A stretch of DNA of 64,000 nucleotides from Salinilacustrithrix sp003476595 (GTDB lineage Bacteria > Actinomycetota > Acidimicrobiia > Acidimicrobiales > Salinilacustritrichaceae), in the NCBI GenBank assembly GCA_963972525.1, contig CAXAUZ010000005.1:1-64000 (forward strand). The letters are read 5' to 3'. The position numbers and the translations under genes were made by a program. This document shows positions 51,227 to 63,736 of this stretch, one piece after another; position 1 is the first letter of the stretch, and each line of letters begins with the position of its first letter. Under the pieces are notes generated by a model that made no database searches, was not told the origin of the DNA, and saw only the letters and a list, made by a program, of their open reading frames with translations.

Positions 51227-51931
51227 TCAGGGCTGGAGGCGTCCCTCGACGACCTGGCGGGCGATCTCGCGCACAGGTGTGCTCCGGCTGCGCGCGTGGT
51301 TGCGCAGGCGGTTGAACGCGTCGCGCAGCGATTCGCCGTGGCGCTCCGCGAGCATGCCCTTGGCCTGCTCGATGACGACCCGGGTGTCCAAGGCGCTCTG
51401 CAGCTGCTCGGCGAGCTCCGAGGTCTCCTCGTGGAGCCGCACGGCGATGATGTAGGAGACCGCCACGTCGGACAGCATCCGGGCGGTGCGGAGCTGGGCC
51501 TCGGTCAGCTCGGTGGGCTGCAGGCTGATGATGTCGAGGGAGCCGACGAGCTCGCCGTGGCCGGTCATGGGCAGCGCGTGGATCGCACCCGCGCCGGCTT
51601 CGAGCGCGCGAGGGGCGAACCGGGGGTACCGGTCGGCCGCGGCGGCGAGGTCGGGCACGAGCACCGGATGCCCGATGCGCACGCAGTCCACGCACGGCCC
51701 CTCCTGGAGCTCGACCTCGAGGGCCTCCACGAGGTCGCCGACGGTGCTGTTGGCCGTCGCCACCGTGAGGTCCTGCTCCTCGAGGAGCAGCACCCCCACG
51801 CCGTCGGCCGGCAGCAGCTCGGTGCAGTAGTCCCCCAGGTGGTGGAAGACGGCCTCGACCGTGTGGACCTGGGTCAGCGTGGCGATGAACGCCACCAGGG
51901 CATCCGAGATCTTCTCGTCGTGCGTGGTCAT
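51227..51931 (-). CDS. GAF–ANTAR domain regulator
   Basis: A 234-aa protein. The GAF domain spans about residues 10-150 (LGDYCTELLPADGVGVLLLE; GPCVDCVRIGHPVLVPDL; GELVGSLDIISLQP). The ANTAR domain follows at about 165-225 (LQSALDTRVVIEQAKGMLAE; SLRDAFNRLRNHARSRSTPV). ANTAR domains bind paired hairpins in nascent RNA and prevent termination, so this is probably an RNA-binding antiterminator that responds to a small ligand or phosphorylation signal. Targets are unknown. There is no histidine kinase nearby. Confidence 0.93.
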   Translation of the reverse strand: MTTHDEKISDALVAFIATLTQVHTVEAVFHHLGDYCTELLPADGVGVLLLEEQDLTVATANSTVGDLVEALEVELQEGPCVDCVRIGHPVLVPDLAAAADRYPRFAPRALEAGAGAIHALPMTGHGELVGSLDIISLQPTELTEAQLRTARMLSDVAVSYIIAVRLHEETSELAEQLQSALDTRVVIEQAKGMLAERHGESLRDAFNRLRNHARSRSTPVREIARQVVEGRLQP

Positions 51932-51990
51932 GGTGCAGTCACCTCGCTGGCGACCCTAAGGCACCGGTGTCACCGTTCCCGCAGTCGAGC

Positions 51991-52632
51991 TCAGGCGACG
52001 GCGTCGGGCTGGGCGAAGATCACCCGGACCTGCTCGATGCCGGCCTCGCGGAGGAGCTGCTCCACGGTGTCGGCCGCCTTGGCCTCGCCGGCGGACCGCA
52101 GCTCGCTGTCGGCCGCCGCCTCGGCCAGGCGTCGCTCCGCCTCCTGGTAGAGGTCCTTGTCCGAGGTCGGCTCGTCGCTGAAGATGCCGCCGACGCGGTC
52201 CACGATCCCCCGGTCCCGATCGAGGACGCCGGATGCCTCGTGGTCGATCACCGGGTCGGCGAGCTGCGCCGGCGGGAGGACGACGGTGACGGAGCCGTCC
52301 TCGGCGATGATGATGGAGTCCTCGTCCAGCTCGTCCAGGTCCACCAGCGCATCCACGGCACCCTGGGCCAGGAACGTCGTGCGCTCGCCCTTGACGAAGC
52401 TCGGCACGAAGCGGGTCCGGTCCTCGACGTCGACGACGACCTGGAACTCGCCGGTCGCGGCGCGCAGCTCGGCGATCTCCTCCAGGGAGTCGAGCACGGC
52501 GGCGTGGTCCCGCACGACGGTCTCGGACGCGAAGGGGTTGCCGAACGACGGCAGGCCGACGAGGGCGCCGACCAGGGCGAGGGCGACCACGGCGGTGGTC
52601 GCGGCGACGAGGGTCTTCAGGGCCGTCTTCAT
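51991..52632 (-). CDS. DUF4230 family membrane-anchored protein
   Basis: A 213-aa protein with one N-terminal transmembrane helix (TLVAATTAVVALALVGALVG) and an extracytoplasmic DUF4230 domain. ETVVRDHAAVLDSLEEIAEL, GEFQVVVDVEDRTRFVPSFV, and ERRLAEAAADSELRSAGEAKAADTVEQLL followed by AGIEQVRV match that family, which is of unknown function. The ATG at 52632 is chosen because the hydrophobic helix follows directly; the upstream extension to 52731 has no coding character. Its neighbours do not suggest a role. Confidence 0.83.
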   Translation of the reverse strand: MKTALKTLVAATTAVVALALVGALVGLPSFGNPFASETVVRDHAAVLDSLEEIAELRAATGEFQVVVDVEDRTRFVPSFVKGERTTFLAQGAVDALVDLDELDEDSIIIAEDGSVTVVLPPAQLADPVIDHEASGVLDRDRGIVDRVGGIFSDEPTSDKDLYQEAERRLAEAAADSELRSAGEAKAADTVEQLLREAGIEQVRVIFAQPDAVA

Positions 52633-52744
52633 GCACTGTTCAACGTGCTCAACGCCCGGATGTTCCCCGTTCTGGGCAATCGCCGTGCGTTCTGCCAGTA
52701 GATGCGGCTCAACGCTGGCCCAACCGTCCATCGTGGCGGGTTGA

Positions 52745-53182
52745 TCAGCGGCAATCAGCGCAGGTGCCCACGAGGTCGAGGCGGTGGTGGTCGGCGCGGA
52801 ACGACTGGGCGTCGGCGACGTCGGCCAGCACCCGGTCCAGGTCCCCTTCGACGGACGGGTCGAGGGTGAAGTCGGCCACCGAGCCGCACGTGCGGCAGAT
52901 CAGGTGGTGGTGGTGCTCGGTGAGGTCCTCGGCCAGCTCGTAGCGGGCGAAGTCGTCGTTGGTGACGATCCGGTGGACGACGTCGGCCTGCTCGAGCACG
53001 GCCAGGTTCCGGTAGGCGCTCGATTGGGCGAGGGAGCGGTCCAGCTCGAGGATCTGGGGGATCGTGAGCGGTCCGTCGGCCTGGTCGAGCACCTCCACCA
53101 GCGCGCGCCGTCGGGTGGTGTACCGCTGTCCGGTCGTGCGGAGCCGGGCGTTGGCGATGTCGTGCAGCTCGGCGGTCACCAC
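52745..53182 (-). CDS. zur: Fur-family repressor, probably zinc-responsive (Zur)
   Basis: A 145-aa Fur-type regulator. The winged helix is at about residues 15-75 (RYTTRRRALVEVLDQADGPL; ILELDRSLAQSSAYRNLAVL). The metal region has HHHHLICRTCG and a final CADC, giving two CxxC pairs for a structural zinc. Lying directly downstream of a zinc-type ABC ATPase and beside the His-rich ZnuA makes Zur the best assignment over Fur. The start is one of two consecutive GTG codons (53182 or 53179) overlapping the ATPase stop, so the pair is translationally coupled. Confidence 0.85.
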   Translation of the reverse strand: MVTAELHDIANARLRTTGQRYTTRRRALVEVLDQADGPLTIPQILELDRSLAQSSAYRNLAVLEQADVVHRIVTNDDFARYELAEDLTEHHHHLICRTCGSVADFTLDPSVEGDLDRVLADVADAQSFRADHHRLDLVGTCADCR

Positions 53183-53973
53183 TCCCTCCCGTGGTGGTGG
53201 AGGTGGACGTCGTCCACCAGCAGCTGTCCGTCCGGCAGGCGCAGGACCCGGCCCTCGAAGGCCTCCTGCAGGTTGGCTTCGGTGAGCACGTCGTCGGGTG
53301 GACCCTGCGCCACCAGGTGGGTGGCGAGCAGGACGGCGCGGTCGCAGCGCCGGGCCTCGTCGAGGTCATGGGTGGACGTGCACACGATGCGCCCGGCGGC
53401 CGCCTCCTCGGCGATGACGCGCAGGATGGCCTCCTTGGACACCATGTCGAGCCCGGTCACCGGCTCGTCCAGCAGGAGGATCGGCGCACCCTGGGCGAGG
53501 CCCTGGGCGACGAGCACCCGCTGGCGCTGGCCGCCCGAGAGCTCGTGCAGGGGGCGGTCGGCCAGGTCGGTGACCTCGAGGCGGTCCATGGCCTGGGCGA
53601 CGATGGCGTGGTCGTCGCGGCGCAGCCGCCGCCACGGCCCCCGCGTCGCGGCCCGGGCGAGGCGGACGGTCTCGCGCACCGTGATGGGCAGGGACCCGTC
53701 CACCGTCGTCGTCTGAAGCACGAGGGCGACGTCGAGCCCGCCGGTGTCGATCGAGCCGCTGGACGGCGCCTGCAGGCCGGCGATGCTGCGCAGCAGCGTG
53801 GACTTGCCGGATCCGTTCGCCCCGATCACCGCGACGGTCGTGCCCGCCGGCACGTCGAGGCTCACCCCGGTCAGCGCCACCCGCGCGCCGTGCTGCACGT
53901 GCAGGTCGCGGATGCGGAGGTGGGGGGCGGCGGACACCGGCGTGACGGTATCGGAAACGGGTCCGGTTCTCAT
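53176..53973 (-). CDS. znuC: Zinc ABC transporter ATP-binding protein
   Basis: A 265-aa ATPase. Walker A is VIGANGSGKSTLL, the signature HELSGGQRQRVLVAQGLAQG, Walker B ILLLDEPVTGLD, and the H-loop is in VCTSTHDLDEARR. The C-terminal His-rich end (VDDVHLHHHGREW) may bind zinc. I take the ATG at 53973; an in-frame ATG at 54027 shares the same AAATGAGAAC context but would put the coding sequence across a probable operator. The gene is divergent from znuA, and zur follows with overlap. Confidence 0.88.
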   Translation of the reverse strand: MRTGPVSDTVTPVSAAPHLRIRDLHVQHGARVALTGVSLDVPAGTTVAVIGANGSGKSTLLRSIAGLQAPSSGSIDTGGLDVALVLQTTTVDGSLPITVRETVRLARAATRGPWRRLRRDDHAIVAQAMDRLEVTDLADRPLHELSGGQRQRVLVAQGLAQGAPILLLDEPVTGLDMVSKEAILRVIAEEAAAGRIVCTSTHDLDEARRCDRAVLLATHLVAQGPPDDVLTEANLQEAFEGRVLRLPDGQLLVDDVHLHHHGREW

Positions 53974-54011
53974 TTGCGAAGCGCCGACGACGTTCGTACG
54001 CTGGTCCGAAC

Positions 54012-54026
54012 CGAGAACTGTTCTCA
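54012..54026. promoter_or_regulatory. Candidate Zur box in the znuC–znuA divergent region
   Basis: CGAGAAC-T-GTTCTCA is a 7-1-7 inverted repeat, the usual geometry of Fur-family operators. It lies 26 nt before the znuA ATG, close to a possible TACGCT -10. The right half GTTCTCATTT recurs as a direct repeat at 53968-53977 over the znuC start, which may be a second, weaker half site. Confidence 0.55.
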
Positions 54027-54051
54027 TTTACGTCGTCTTCCTGGGAATCCG

Positions 54052-55026
54052 ATGCGCCGCACCCGTGCTCTCACCCTGCCCTTCGCCGCCGCCCTCGCTG
54101 CATCGGTCCTCGCCGCCTGCGGATCCGATGATGCCGACCCGGGGGACGAAGCCGTCCGGCCGACCGTCGCCGTGACCACCACCGTGCTGGGCGACGTCGT
54201 CGCGCAGCTGGTCGGGGACCTCGCCGAGGTGGTGACGATCATGCCGCCGGGCGCAAGCCCCCACGACTTCCAGGCCTCGGCCCGCGAGGCAGCCGATCTG
54301 GCCGCGGCCGACGTCATCGTCGTCAACGGGGGCGGGTTCGAGGAAGGCCTGCTGTCCGTCGTCGAGGGTGCCGAGTCCGACGGGGTGCCGGTGCTGTCCG
54401 CGCTCGAGCTCCTGGGCGGAGATGATCACGCGGAGGAGGACGACCATGCCGACGATGACGAGCACGCCGACGATGACGGGCACGCCCACGACGACGACGC
54501 CCACTTCTTCACCGACCCCCTCGCCGTCGCCGAGGTGGTCGAGGCGCTGGCCGCGGCCCTTCCCGCGCAGGTGCCCGGCCTCGATGCCGAGGAGCTGGCC
54601 CAGCAGGCCGACGACCTCGTCGGCGACCTCGAGGACCTGCACCAGGAGCTGGTCGAGACCCTGGCGGTCGTGCCGGACGACCGGCGCGTGCTCGTCACCG
54701 ACCACGAGGTCTTCGACTCCTTCGCCGCCCGGTACGACTTCGAGGTCCTGGCCACGGTCATCCCGGCCGGCTCGACCTCCGATGGCGTGAGCGGCGGCGC
54801 GCTGGCGGAGCTGGCCCAGGTGCTGCAGCGCGCGGGCGTCACTGCAGTCTTCACCGAGCAGACGGCGTCGGCCGACCTCGCCGAGACCCTCGCCGACGAG
54901 GTGGGCGACGTCGAGGTCGTCACCCTCAACGCCGAGACCCTCGGCCCGGACGGCTCCGAGGCCGACACCTACGCTGGGATGATGCGGTCGAACGCGCAGC
55001 GCATCGCCGATGCGCTCGGTGGCTGA
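54052..55026 (+). CDS. znuA: Zinc ABC transporter substrate-binding lipoprotein
   Basis: A 324-aa cluster 9 binding protein. A lipoprotein signal peptide ends at LAAC (Cys23). The mature part begins VAVTTTVLGDVVAQL and has the metal-site blocks MPPGASPHDFQASA, HFFTDPLAVAEVVEAL, VLVTDHEVFDSFAARY and FTEQTASADLAETLA. A loop of alternating His and Asp/Glu (about residues 123-152) is the zinc-sensing loop typical of ZnuA rather than manganese-specific relatives. The gene is divergent from znuC-zur and followed 12 nt later by the permease gene. Confidence 0.92.
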   Translation: MRRTRALTLPFAAALAASVLAACGSDDADPGDEAVRPTVAVTTTVLGDVVAQLVGDLAEVVTIMPPGASPHDFQASAREAADLAAADVIVVNGGGFEEGLLSVVEGAESDGVPVLSALELLGGDDHAEEDDHADDDEHADDDGHAHDDDAHFFTDPLAVAEVVEALAAALPAQVPGLDAEELAQQADDLVGDLEDLHQELVETLAVVPDDRRVLVTDHEVFDSFAARYDFEVLATVIPAGSTSDGVSGGALAELAQVLQRAGVTAVFTEQTASADLAETLADEVGDVEVVTLNAETLGPDGSEADTYAGMMRSNAQRIADALGG

Positions 55027-55038
55027 AGGGGCAGCGCC

Positions 55039-55881
55039 GTGCTCGACCTGGTGACCGAGGCGTTCGAGCCGGCGTTCATGCAGCGCGCCCTGCTCGGCAG
55101 CCTCGTCGCCGTGGTCGCCACCTCGCTCGTCGGCACGTGGGTGGTGCTGCGCGGGCTCGCCTTCCTCGGCGATGCCCTCGCCCACGGCGTGATCCCGGGC
55201 ATCGCCCTGGCCGTGCTCTGGGGGTTCAGCCCCGTCATCGGCGCGCTCGGTGCCGCCCTCGTGATGACCGGGGCCGTGACCCTGGTGTCGACCCGCAGCG
55301 CCGTGCGGGAGGACACCGGCATCGGTCTGCTCTTCGTCGGCATGCTCTCGCTGGGCGTGATCATCGTGTCGCGCTCGGAGACGTTCACCACCGACGTGAC
55401 GACCCTGCTGTTCGGCGACGTCCTCGGCGTCACCGGCGCCGACATCCGCGGCCAGGCGGTGGCTGCCGCCGTCGTCCTCGTCGTGATCGTGCTCGGGCAC
55501 CGGCCGTTCCTGGCCCTCACCTTCAACCGGGACAAGGCCGCCACGCTCGGCATGCACCCGGCGCTGGCGCAGGCCGCGCTCCTCGCCGTGCTCGCCGTGA
55601 GCATCGTGGCCAGCTTCCAGGCCATCGGGACGCTGCTCGTGTTCGGCCTGCTCGTCGGCCCACCGGCGACGGCGTCGCTGCTGGTCCGCCGCGTGCCGCT
55701 GATGATGGCGACCTCGGTGGCCGCCGGCGCGGTGGCGGTCGTGGTCGGACTGCTGGTCAGCTTCCACCACGGCACGGCCGGCGGGGCGACGATCGCCGCG
55801 GTCTCGGTCGGCCTCTTCTTCGTGGTGCTGGTCGGGGTGGAGCTGCGGCGCTGGCAGCAGGTCCGCAGCCCTGCAACCTGA
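55039..55881 (+). CDS. znuB: Zinc ABC transporter permease
   Basis: A 280-aa membrane protein of the ABC-3 family with about eight helices. FMQRALLGSLVAVVATSLVG, the cytoplasmic coupling region GDALAHGVIPGIALA, the central VREDTGIGLLFVGMLSLGV and the late FQAIGTLLVFGLLVGPPATA are standard for ZnuB/MntB. Paired with znuA and the divergent znuC it completes the uptake system. Translation starts at the GTG at 55039 with a GGGGCAG-like site. Its stop codon forms part of a shared terminator hairpin. Confidence 0.92.
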   Translation: MLDLVTEAFEPAFMQRALLGSLVAVVATSLVGTWVVLRGLAFLGDALAHGVIPGIALAVLWGFSPVIGALGAALVMTGAVTLVSTRSAVREDTGIGLLFVGMLSLGVIIVSRSETFTTDVTTLLFGDVLGVTGADIRGQAVAAAVVLVVIVLGHRPFLALTFNRDKAATLGMHPALAQAALLAVLAVSIVASFQAIGTLLVFGLLVGPPATASLLVRRVPLMMATSVAAGAVAVVVGLLVSFHHGTAGGATIAAVSVGLFFVVLVGVELRRWQQVRSPAT

Positions 55882-55916
55882 CCAGCGGCCACCTGATCAC
55901 CGGGGCCGCCTGGTCA
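55879..55916. terminator. Bidirectional terminator built from two stop codons
   Basis: TGACCAG-CGGCC pairs with GGCCGCCTGGTCA (one bulged base) around a 13-nt loop. The outer TGA is the znuB stop and the outer TCA is the complement of the stop of the convergent STAS gene. Confidence 0.7.
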
Positions 55917-56276
55917 GCGGCCGGTGTCCTCCACCAGGTGGCCGGCCTGGCTGAGGTCGAGCACGCGGCGCGCCGAGGCCGACGGTGACCGGACCTGGAG
56001 GTGCCCGCCAGCGGCTCGGAGCCGCGCGGCGTGCGCCGTGATCACCTCGACGCCGGCGGTGCTGAGGGAGTCGACCGCTGACGCGTCGACGATGACGCGA
56101 TGCCGGTCGTTGGTCCACAGCTGCTCGAGCCACCCGTCCAGCACCGGGGCTGTGTCGGCGCGCACCGGGCCGTCCAGCACGCACACGGTGACCTCTCCCT
56201 CGAAGCGCAGGGTGATCTCGAGCGCGTCGGTGGCGTCGCGGCCGTCGACCGTCGGTTCGAACAGCCACGTCGTCAT
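55914..56276 (-). CDS. STAS-domain protein (anti-sigma factor antagonist-like), second of pair
   Basis: A 120-aa STAS domain. RFEGEVTVCVLDGPVRADTA is the first strand-turn, VIVDASAVDSLSTAGVEVIT the helix carrying the potentially phosphorylated serine (DSLSTAG), and GGHLQVRSPSASARRVLDLS the C-terminal part. Such proteins bind anti-sigma kinases in stress-sigma cascades. The ATG overlaps the first STAS gene (ATGA), so the two are coupled. No RsbW-type kinase lies in the window. The stop codon is inside a shared terminator. Confidence 0.85.
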   Translation of the reverse strand: MTTWLFEPTVDGRDATDALEITLRFEGEVTVCVLDGPVRADTAPVLDGWLEQLWTNDRHRVIVDASAVDSLSTAGVEVITAHAARLRAAGGHLQVRSPSASARRVLDLSQAGHLVEDTGR

Positions 56277-56641
56277 CGGGCTGCCTCCAGGCCCTCGCTC
56301 CACCCGGCGCCGTAGCCCGCTTCGGCGAGCCGCAGGGCCTGGAGCGCGTCGCCGACGCTCGTGAACATGACGCACAGGTCCCCGATGCCGCTGCGCTGCA
56401 GGATGACGCGTGCCGTGTGGCGGCGGGCCGTGACGCAGACCGCGCCGCAGGTGTCGACCAGGCCGGCGACCAGCTCGGCCACGCCCGGCCCCACGAGCGT
56501 CAGCTCGGCCAGGTCCAGGACGGTCGGCCCGGCGTGGTCCCTCAGCGACGACAGGGCCATGCGGAGGTCGTCGTCGGTCGCGCAGCCCTCCACGTGGATG
56601 ACGCGGGCCCCGTCGACGTGATCGACGCGCACGACGCTCAT
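56273..56641 (-). CDS. STAS-domain protein, first of pair
   Basis: A 122-aa single STAS domain. VRVDHVDGARVIHVEGCATD forms the first strands, TVLDLAELTLVGPGVAELVA the helix region where antagonists carry a Ser/Thr (here LTLVG, so the phosphosite may be missing), and AVCVTARRHTARVILQRSGI the C-terminal unit. It therefore may be a non-phosphorylatable partner of the second STAS protein. The gene starts at ATG 56641. A stress-sigma-like promoter lies about 130 nt upstream. Confidence 0.82.
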   Translation of the reverse strand: MSVVRVDHVDGARVIHVEGCATDDDLRMALSSLRDHAGPTVLDLAELTLVGPGVAELVAGLVDTCGAVCVTARRHTARVILQRSGIGDLCVMFTSVGDALQALRLAEAGYGAGWSEGLEAAR

Positions 56642-56771
56642 CGGCTCGTCCCCGGTCCCGTGCTCGGTGACGGTCGTGTGCCCGGATCGATGCGTGCCAT
56701 CGGTTTTCCCCCTCTGGATGCGCCGCCCGACAAGGAGCGTCCGCGGGGGTCACGGCGGACGAGGAACGACC

Positions 56772-56796
56772 ATACCCAGGGGTTCAGGTTGTTACC
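56772..56796 (-). promoter_or_regulatory. Candidate stress-sigma (SigB/SigF-type) promoter for STAS pair
   Basis: On the minus strand GGTAAC (56796-56791), a 13-nt spacer, then GGGTAT (56777-56772). The -10 is a perfect match to the GTTT...GGGTAT class used by SigB/SigF-type factors; the -35 is only partial. It would give a 5' leader of about 125 nt. Confidence 0.45.
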
Positions 56797-56842
56797 ACCG
56801 TCACCTCGGCGAGATCTCGGGCCGAGGCGGTCAGGGGGCTCG

Positions 56843-57199
56843 TCAGCCCAGGGCGCGCACGTCCAGGACGAAGAGCACGATCAGCAGGGCGATCACGGCG
56901 CAGTTGAGGGCGGTGATCTGCCACTTCCACCGGTGGTCGCTGGCGTGGAACCGCCGGATGCTGGCGACGTTGAATGCGATCGCGATCGGTCCGATCACGA
57001 GGCCGAGGGCCGGGCCCACGCCGCTGGCCAGCCCGAAGGCCGGGAGGAGCCACGGGAACACGACGTAGGCGAGCGTGCAGCGCACCGCGGAGACGAGCAC
57101 CGAGGTGCTGAACGTGCGGTTCGCCTGGTCCTGGCTGACGGGGGCATCTGCCACCGGGCGGGGGGTCAGGACTGCGTCGGCCGTGTCGGCGTGCTGCAC
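56843..57199 (-). CDS. Small membrane protein, 118 aa
   Basis: An unrecognised protein with about three transmembrane segments: TFSTSVLVSAVRCTLAYVVF, AFGLASGVGPALGLVIGPIA and a final ITALNCAVIALLIVLFVLDV. A basic, Trp-containing loop (RRFHASDHRWKW) lies between the last two. The 40-residue N-terminus is probably disordered. The GTG at 57199 is preferred; GAGACT lies 6 nt upstream. It is downstream of gltD on the same strand but separated by 56 nt, so co-transcription is possible. Function is unknown. Confidence 0.75.
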   Translation of the reverse strand: MQHADTADAVLTPRPVADAPVSQDQANRTFSTSVLVSAVRCTLAYVVFPWLLPAFGLASGVGPALGLVIGPIAIAFNVASIRRFHASDHRWKWQITALNCAVIALLIVLFVLDVRALG

Positions 57200-57255
57200 C
57201 CGCCCAGTCTCGTCGCCGAGGACCGGGCGGGGCAAAGCACCGCCGGAGGCGACAC

Positions 57256-58713
57256 TCACACCAGGGGCCGGTCCGTGGGCGCCACCGGCACGGGCAGGGC
57301 CGTCTCGCCCATGAGCGCCTCGTCGACGGCGGCGGCGCAGGCCCGACCCTCGGCGATGGCCCACACGATGAGGCTCTGGCCCCGACCCATGTCGCCGCAC
57401 ACCCACACGTCGTCGAGGTTCGTCTTGTAGAGGGCGTCGCGGGCGACGTTGGAGCGCTCGTCGCGGTCGACGCCGAGCTGGTCGAGCAGGCCGCCGGACT
57501 CGGGGCCGGTGAAGCCCATGGCGAGCAGCACGAGCTCGCACTCGAGCTCGAAGTCGCTGCCCTCCACCTTCTGGAACCGGCCGTCGACCATCTCGACCTC
57601 GTGGGCCTTCAGCCCGACCAGGTTGCCGTCGCCGTCGCGCACGAACTCCTCGGTGTTCACGCTGTACACGCGGTCGCCGCCCTCCTCGTGGGCGGAGGTG
57701 ACCTTGTAGACCATCGGATAGGTGGGCCACGGGTTGGCGTCGGGGCGCTCCTCCGGCGGGCGGGGCATGATCTCGAACTGGTGGACGCTGGCTGCGCCCT
57801 GGCGGTGGGCGGTGCCGAGGCAGTCGGCGCCGGTGTCGCCGCCGCCGATGATGACCACGTTCTTGCCCGCCGCGTTGATGGGCACCTCGTCGACGGCGAG
57901 GTCGCCCTGCTGGGCCTTGTTCGCCCACGGCAGGTACTCCATCGCCTGGTGGACGCCGTCGCCCTCGCGCCCGGGGATCGGCAGGTCGCGCCACTGGGTG
58001 GCGCCGCCGGCGAGCACGATCGAATCGAAGTCCCGGCGCAGGTCGTCGACCGAGACGTCCACACCCACGTTTGCGTTGGTGCGGAACTCGGTGCCCTCGG
58101 CCTCCATCTGCTCGAGGCGTCGGTCGATGTGGCGCTTCTCCATCTTGAACTCGGGGATGCCGTAGCGCAGGAGCCCACCGATGCGGTCGGCCCGCTCGAA
58201 CACGACCACGTGGTGGCCGGCCCGGGTGAGCTGCTGGGCCGCGGCCAGGCCGGCGGGCCCGGAGCCGACGACGGCGACCTTCTTGCCGGTCTTGGTCGAG
58301 GGCAGCACCGGGGTGACCCAGCCCTCCTCGAAGGCCCGGTCGATGATCTCGACCTCGACCTGCTTGATGCTCACCGGGTCCTGGTTGATGCCGAGCACAC
58401 ACGCGCCCTCGCACGGGGCCGGGCACAGGCGGCCGGTGAACTCGGGGAAGTTGTTGGTGGCGTGCAGCCGCTCGATGGCGTCGCGCCAGCGATCCCGGTA
58501 GACGAGGTCGTTCCAGTCGGGGATGAGGTTCCCCAGCGGGCAGCCGTTGTTGCAGAACGGGATGCCGCAGTCCATGCAGCGCGCCGCCTGCTTCTGGAGG
58601 TGGTCCTCGGGGAAGTCCTCGTAGACCTCCTTCCAGTCGCGCAGGCGCACGGGCACCGGGCGCCGGGAGGGAAGCTCGCGCTCGTACTTGAGGAAGCCCT
58701 TGATGTCAGCCAT
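57256..58713 (-). CDS. gltD: Glutamate synthase (NADPH) small subunit
   Basis: A 485-aa subunit that takes electrons from NADPH to the large subunit. The N-terminal 4Fe-4S region has CMDCGIPFCNNGCPLGN and CPAPCEGACVLG. The FAD motif is VAVVGSGPAGLAAAQQL, the NADPH motif VVIIGGGDTGADCLGTA, and the closing FAD block VWVCGDMGRGQSLIVWAI. Length and order are standard for GltD. It starts at ATG 58713, 5 nt after gltB, and the two form one operon with gltB first. Together they make two glutamates from glutamine and 2-oxoglutarate. Confidence 0.96.
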   Translation of the reverse strand: MADIKGFLKYERELPSRRPVPVRLRDWKEVYEDFPEDHLQKQAARCMDCGIPFCNNGCPLGNLIPDWNDLVYRDRWRDAIERLHATNNFPEFTGRLCPAPCEGACVLGINQDPVSIKQVEVEIIDRAFEEGWVTPVLPSTKTGKKVAVVGSGPAGLAAAQQLTRAGHHVVVFERADRIGGLLRYGIPEFKMEKRHIDRRLEQMEAEGTEFRTNANVGVDVSVDDLRRDFDSIVLAGGATQWRDLPIPGREGDGVHQAMEYLPWANKAQQGDLAVDEVPINAAGKNVVIIGGGDTGADCLGTAHRQGAASVHQFEIMPRPPEERPDANPWPTYPMVYKVTSAHEEGGDRVYSVNTEEFVRDGDGNLVGLKAHEVEMVDGRFQKVEGSDFELECELVLLAMGFTGPESGGLLDQLGVDRDERSNVARDALYKTNLDDVWVCGDMGRGQSLIVWAIAEGRACAAAVDEALMGETALPVPVAPTDRPLV

Positions 58714-58718
58714 GTCGT

Positions 58719-63275
<4,557 letters not shown>

Positions 63276-63442
63276 GTGGAGTCCCGTGGAGAGTCGAACT
63301 GGGGTTCAGGCTCTGCAACATGGGACGCCGTTGGCCCAGAGAGCAGCGGGACCACGGTAGCGAGTCGGTCGGGTCCGACCGAAACCGGTCCGCTCCTGGG
63401 CGGTGCTTGCCTCACGTCGTTAGGAGTCCTTAACGTGTGGCC

Positions 63443-63697
63443 ATGCGCTCCGCCCTCCGCCGCACGTCCTCACTCGCCCTGGCCCTGGCCCTCGTCTTCG
63501 GCGGCGCCGCCGCCTGCGGCGACGACGACGGCGCCGACGTCCGCGAGATCGGCGACACCGGGGGCTCCGGCAGCGGGTCGGGCTCCGGGTCCGGTTCGGG
63601 GAGCGGTTCGGCCTCCGGCGTCGAGTCCGAGACCGAGGCGGACGACACCGGCTCGGCCAGCGAGGCCGACGACACCACCAGCACCACTGCCGGCTGA
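63443..63697 (+). CDS. Small putative lipoprotein with Ser-Gly repeat
   Basis: An 84-aa protein. The N-terminus is basic, then LALALALVFGGAAAC, resembling a lipoprotein signal with a weak lipobox (Cys at about residue 25). The mature part is an acidic stretch (GDDDGADVREIGD), a run of Ser-Gly dipeptides, and a Thr/Ser/Asp-rich tail. It has no folded domain and looks like a disordered surface peptide or a stub. The ATG at 63443 is chosen over the GTG two codons upstream. It is divergent from gltB. Confidence 0.6.
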   Translation: MRSALRRTSSLALALALVFGGAAACGDDDGADVREIGDTGGSGSGSGSGSGSGSGSASGVESETEADDTGSASEADDTTSTTAG

Positions 63698-63709
63698 CCC
63701 CTTCTCGAA

Positions 63710-63729
63710 CTGGCAGTGCTGCGGTCGCG
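63710..63729. repeat. 20-nt intergenic repeat, second copy
   Basis: CTGGCAGTGCTGCGGTCGCG matches 35112-35131 at 19 of 20 positions. Both copies lie a few bases from stop codons of converging genes. Confidence 0.6.
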
Positions 63730-63736
63730 GCCGCGG

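Noticed and set aside
53974..54027. Longer znuC start at ATG 54027
   Set aside because: It would place the Fur-type palindrome inside the coding sequence and add 18 residues unlike ABC ATPase N-termini.
63276..63442. GlnR or other nitrogen-control box upstream of gltB
   Set aside because: A GAAAC-like element occurs, but the paired half at the expected spacing is missing.
63569..63620. Microsatellite-like SG-coding run as a CRISPR or tandem repeat locus
   Set aside because: Repeat unit is only 6 nt and degenerate; it simply encodes Ser-Gly dipeptides in a small lipoprotein.
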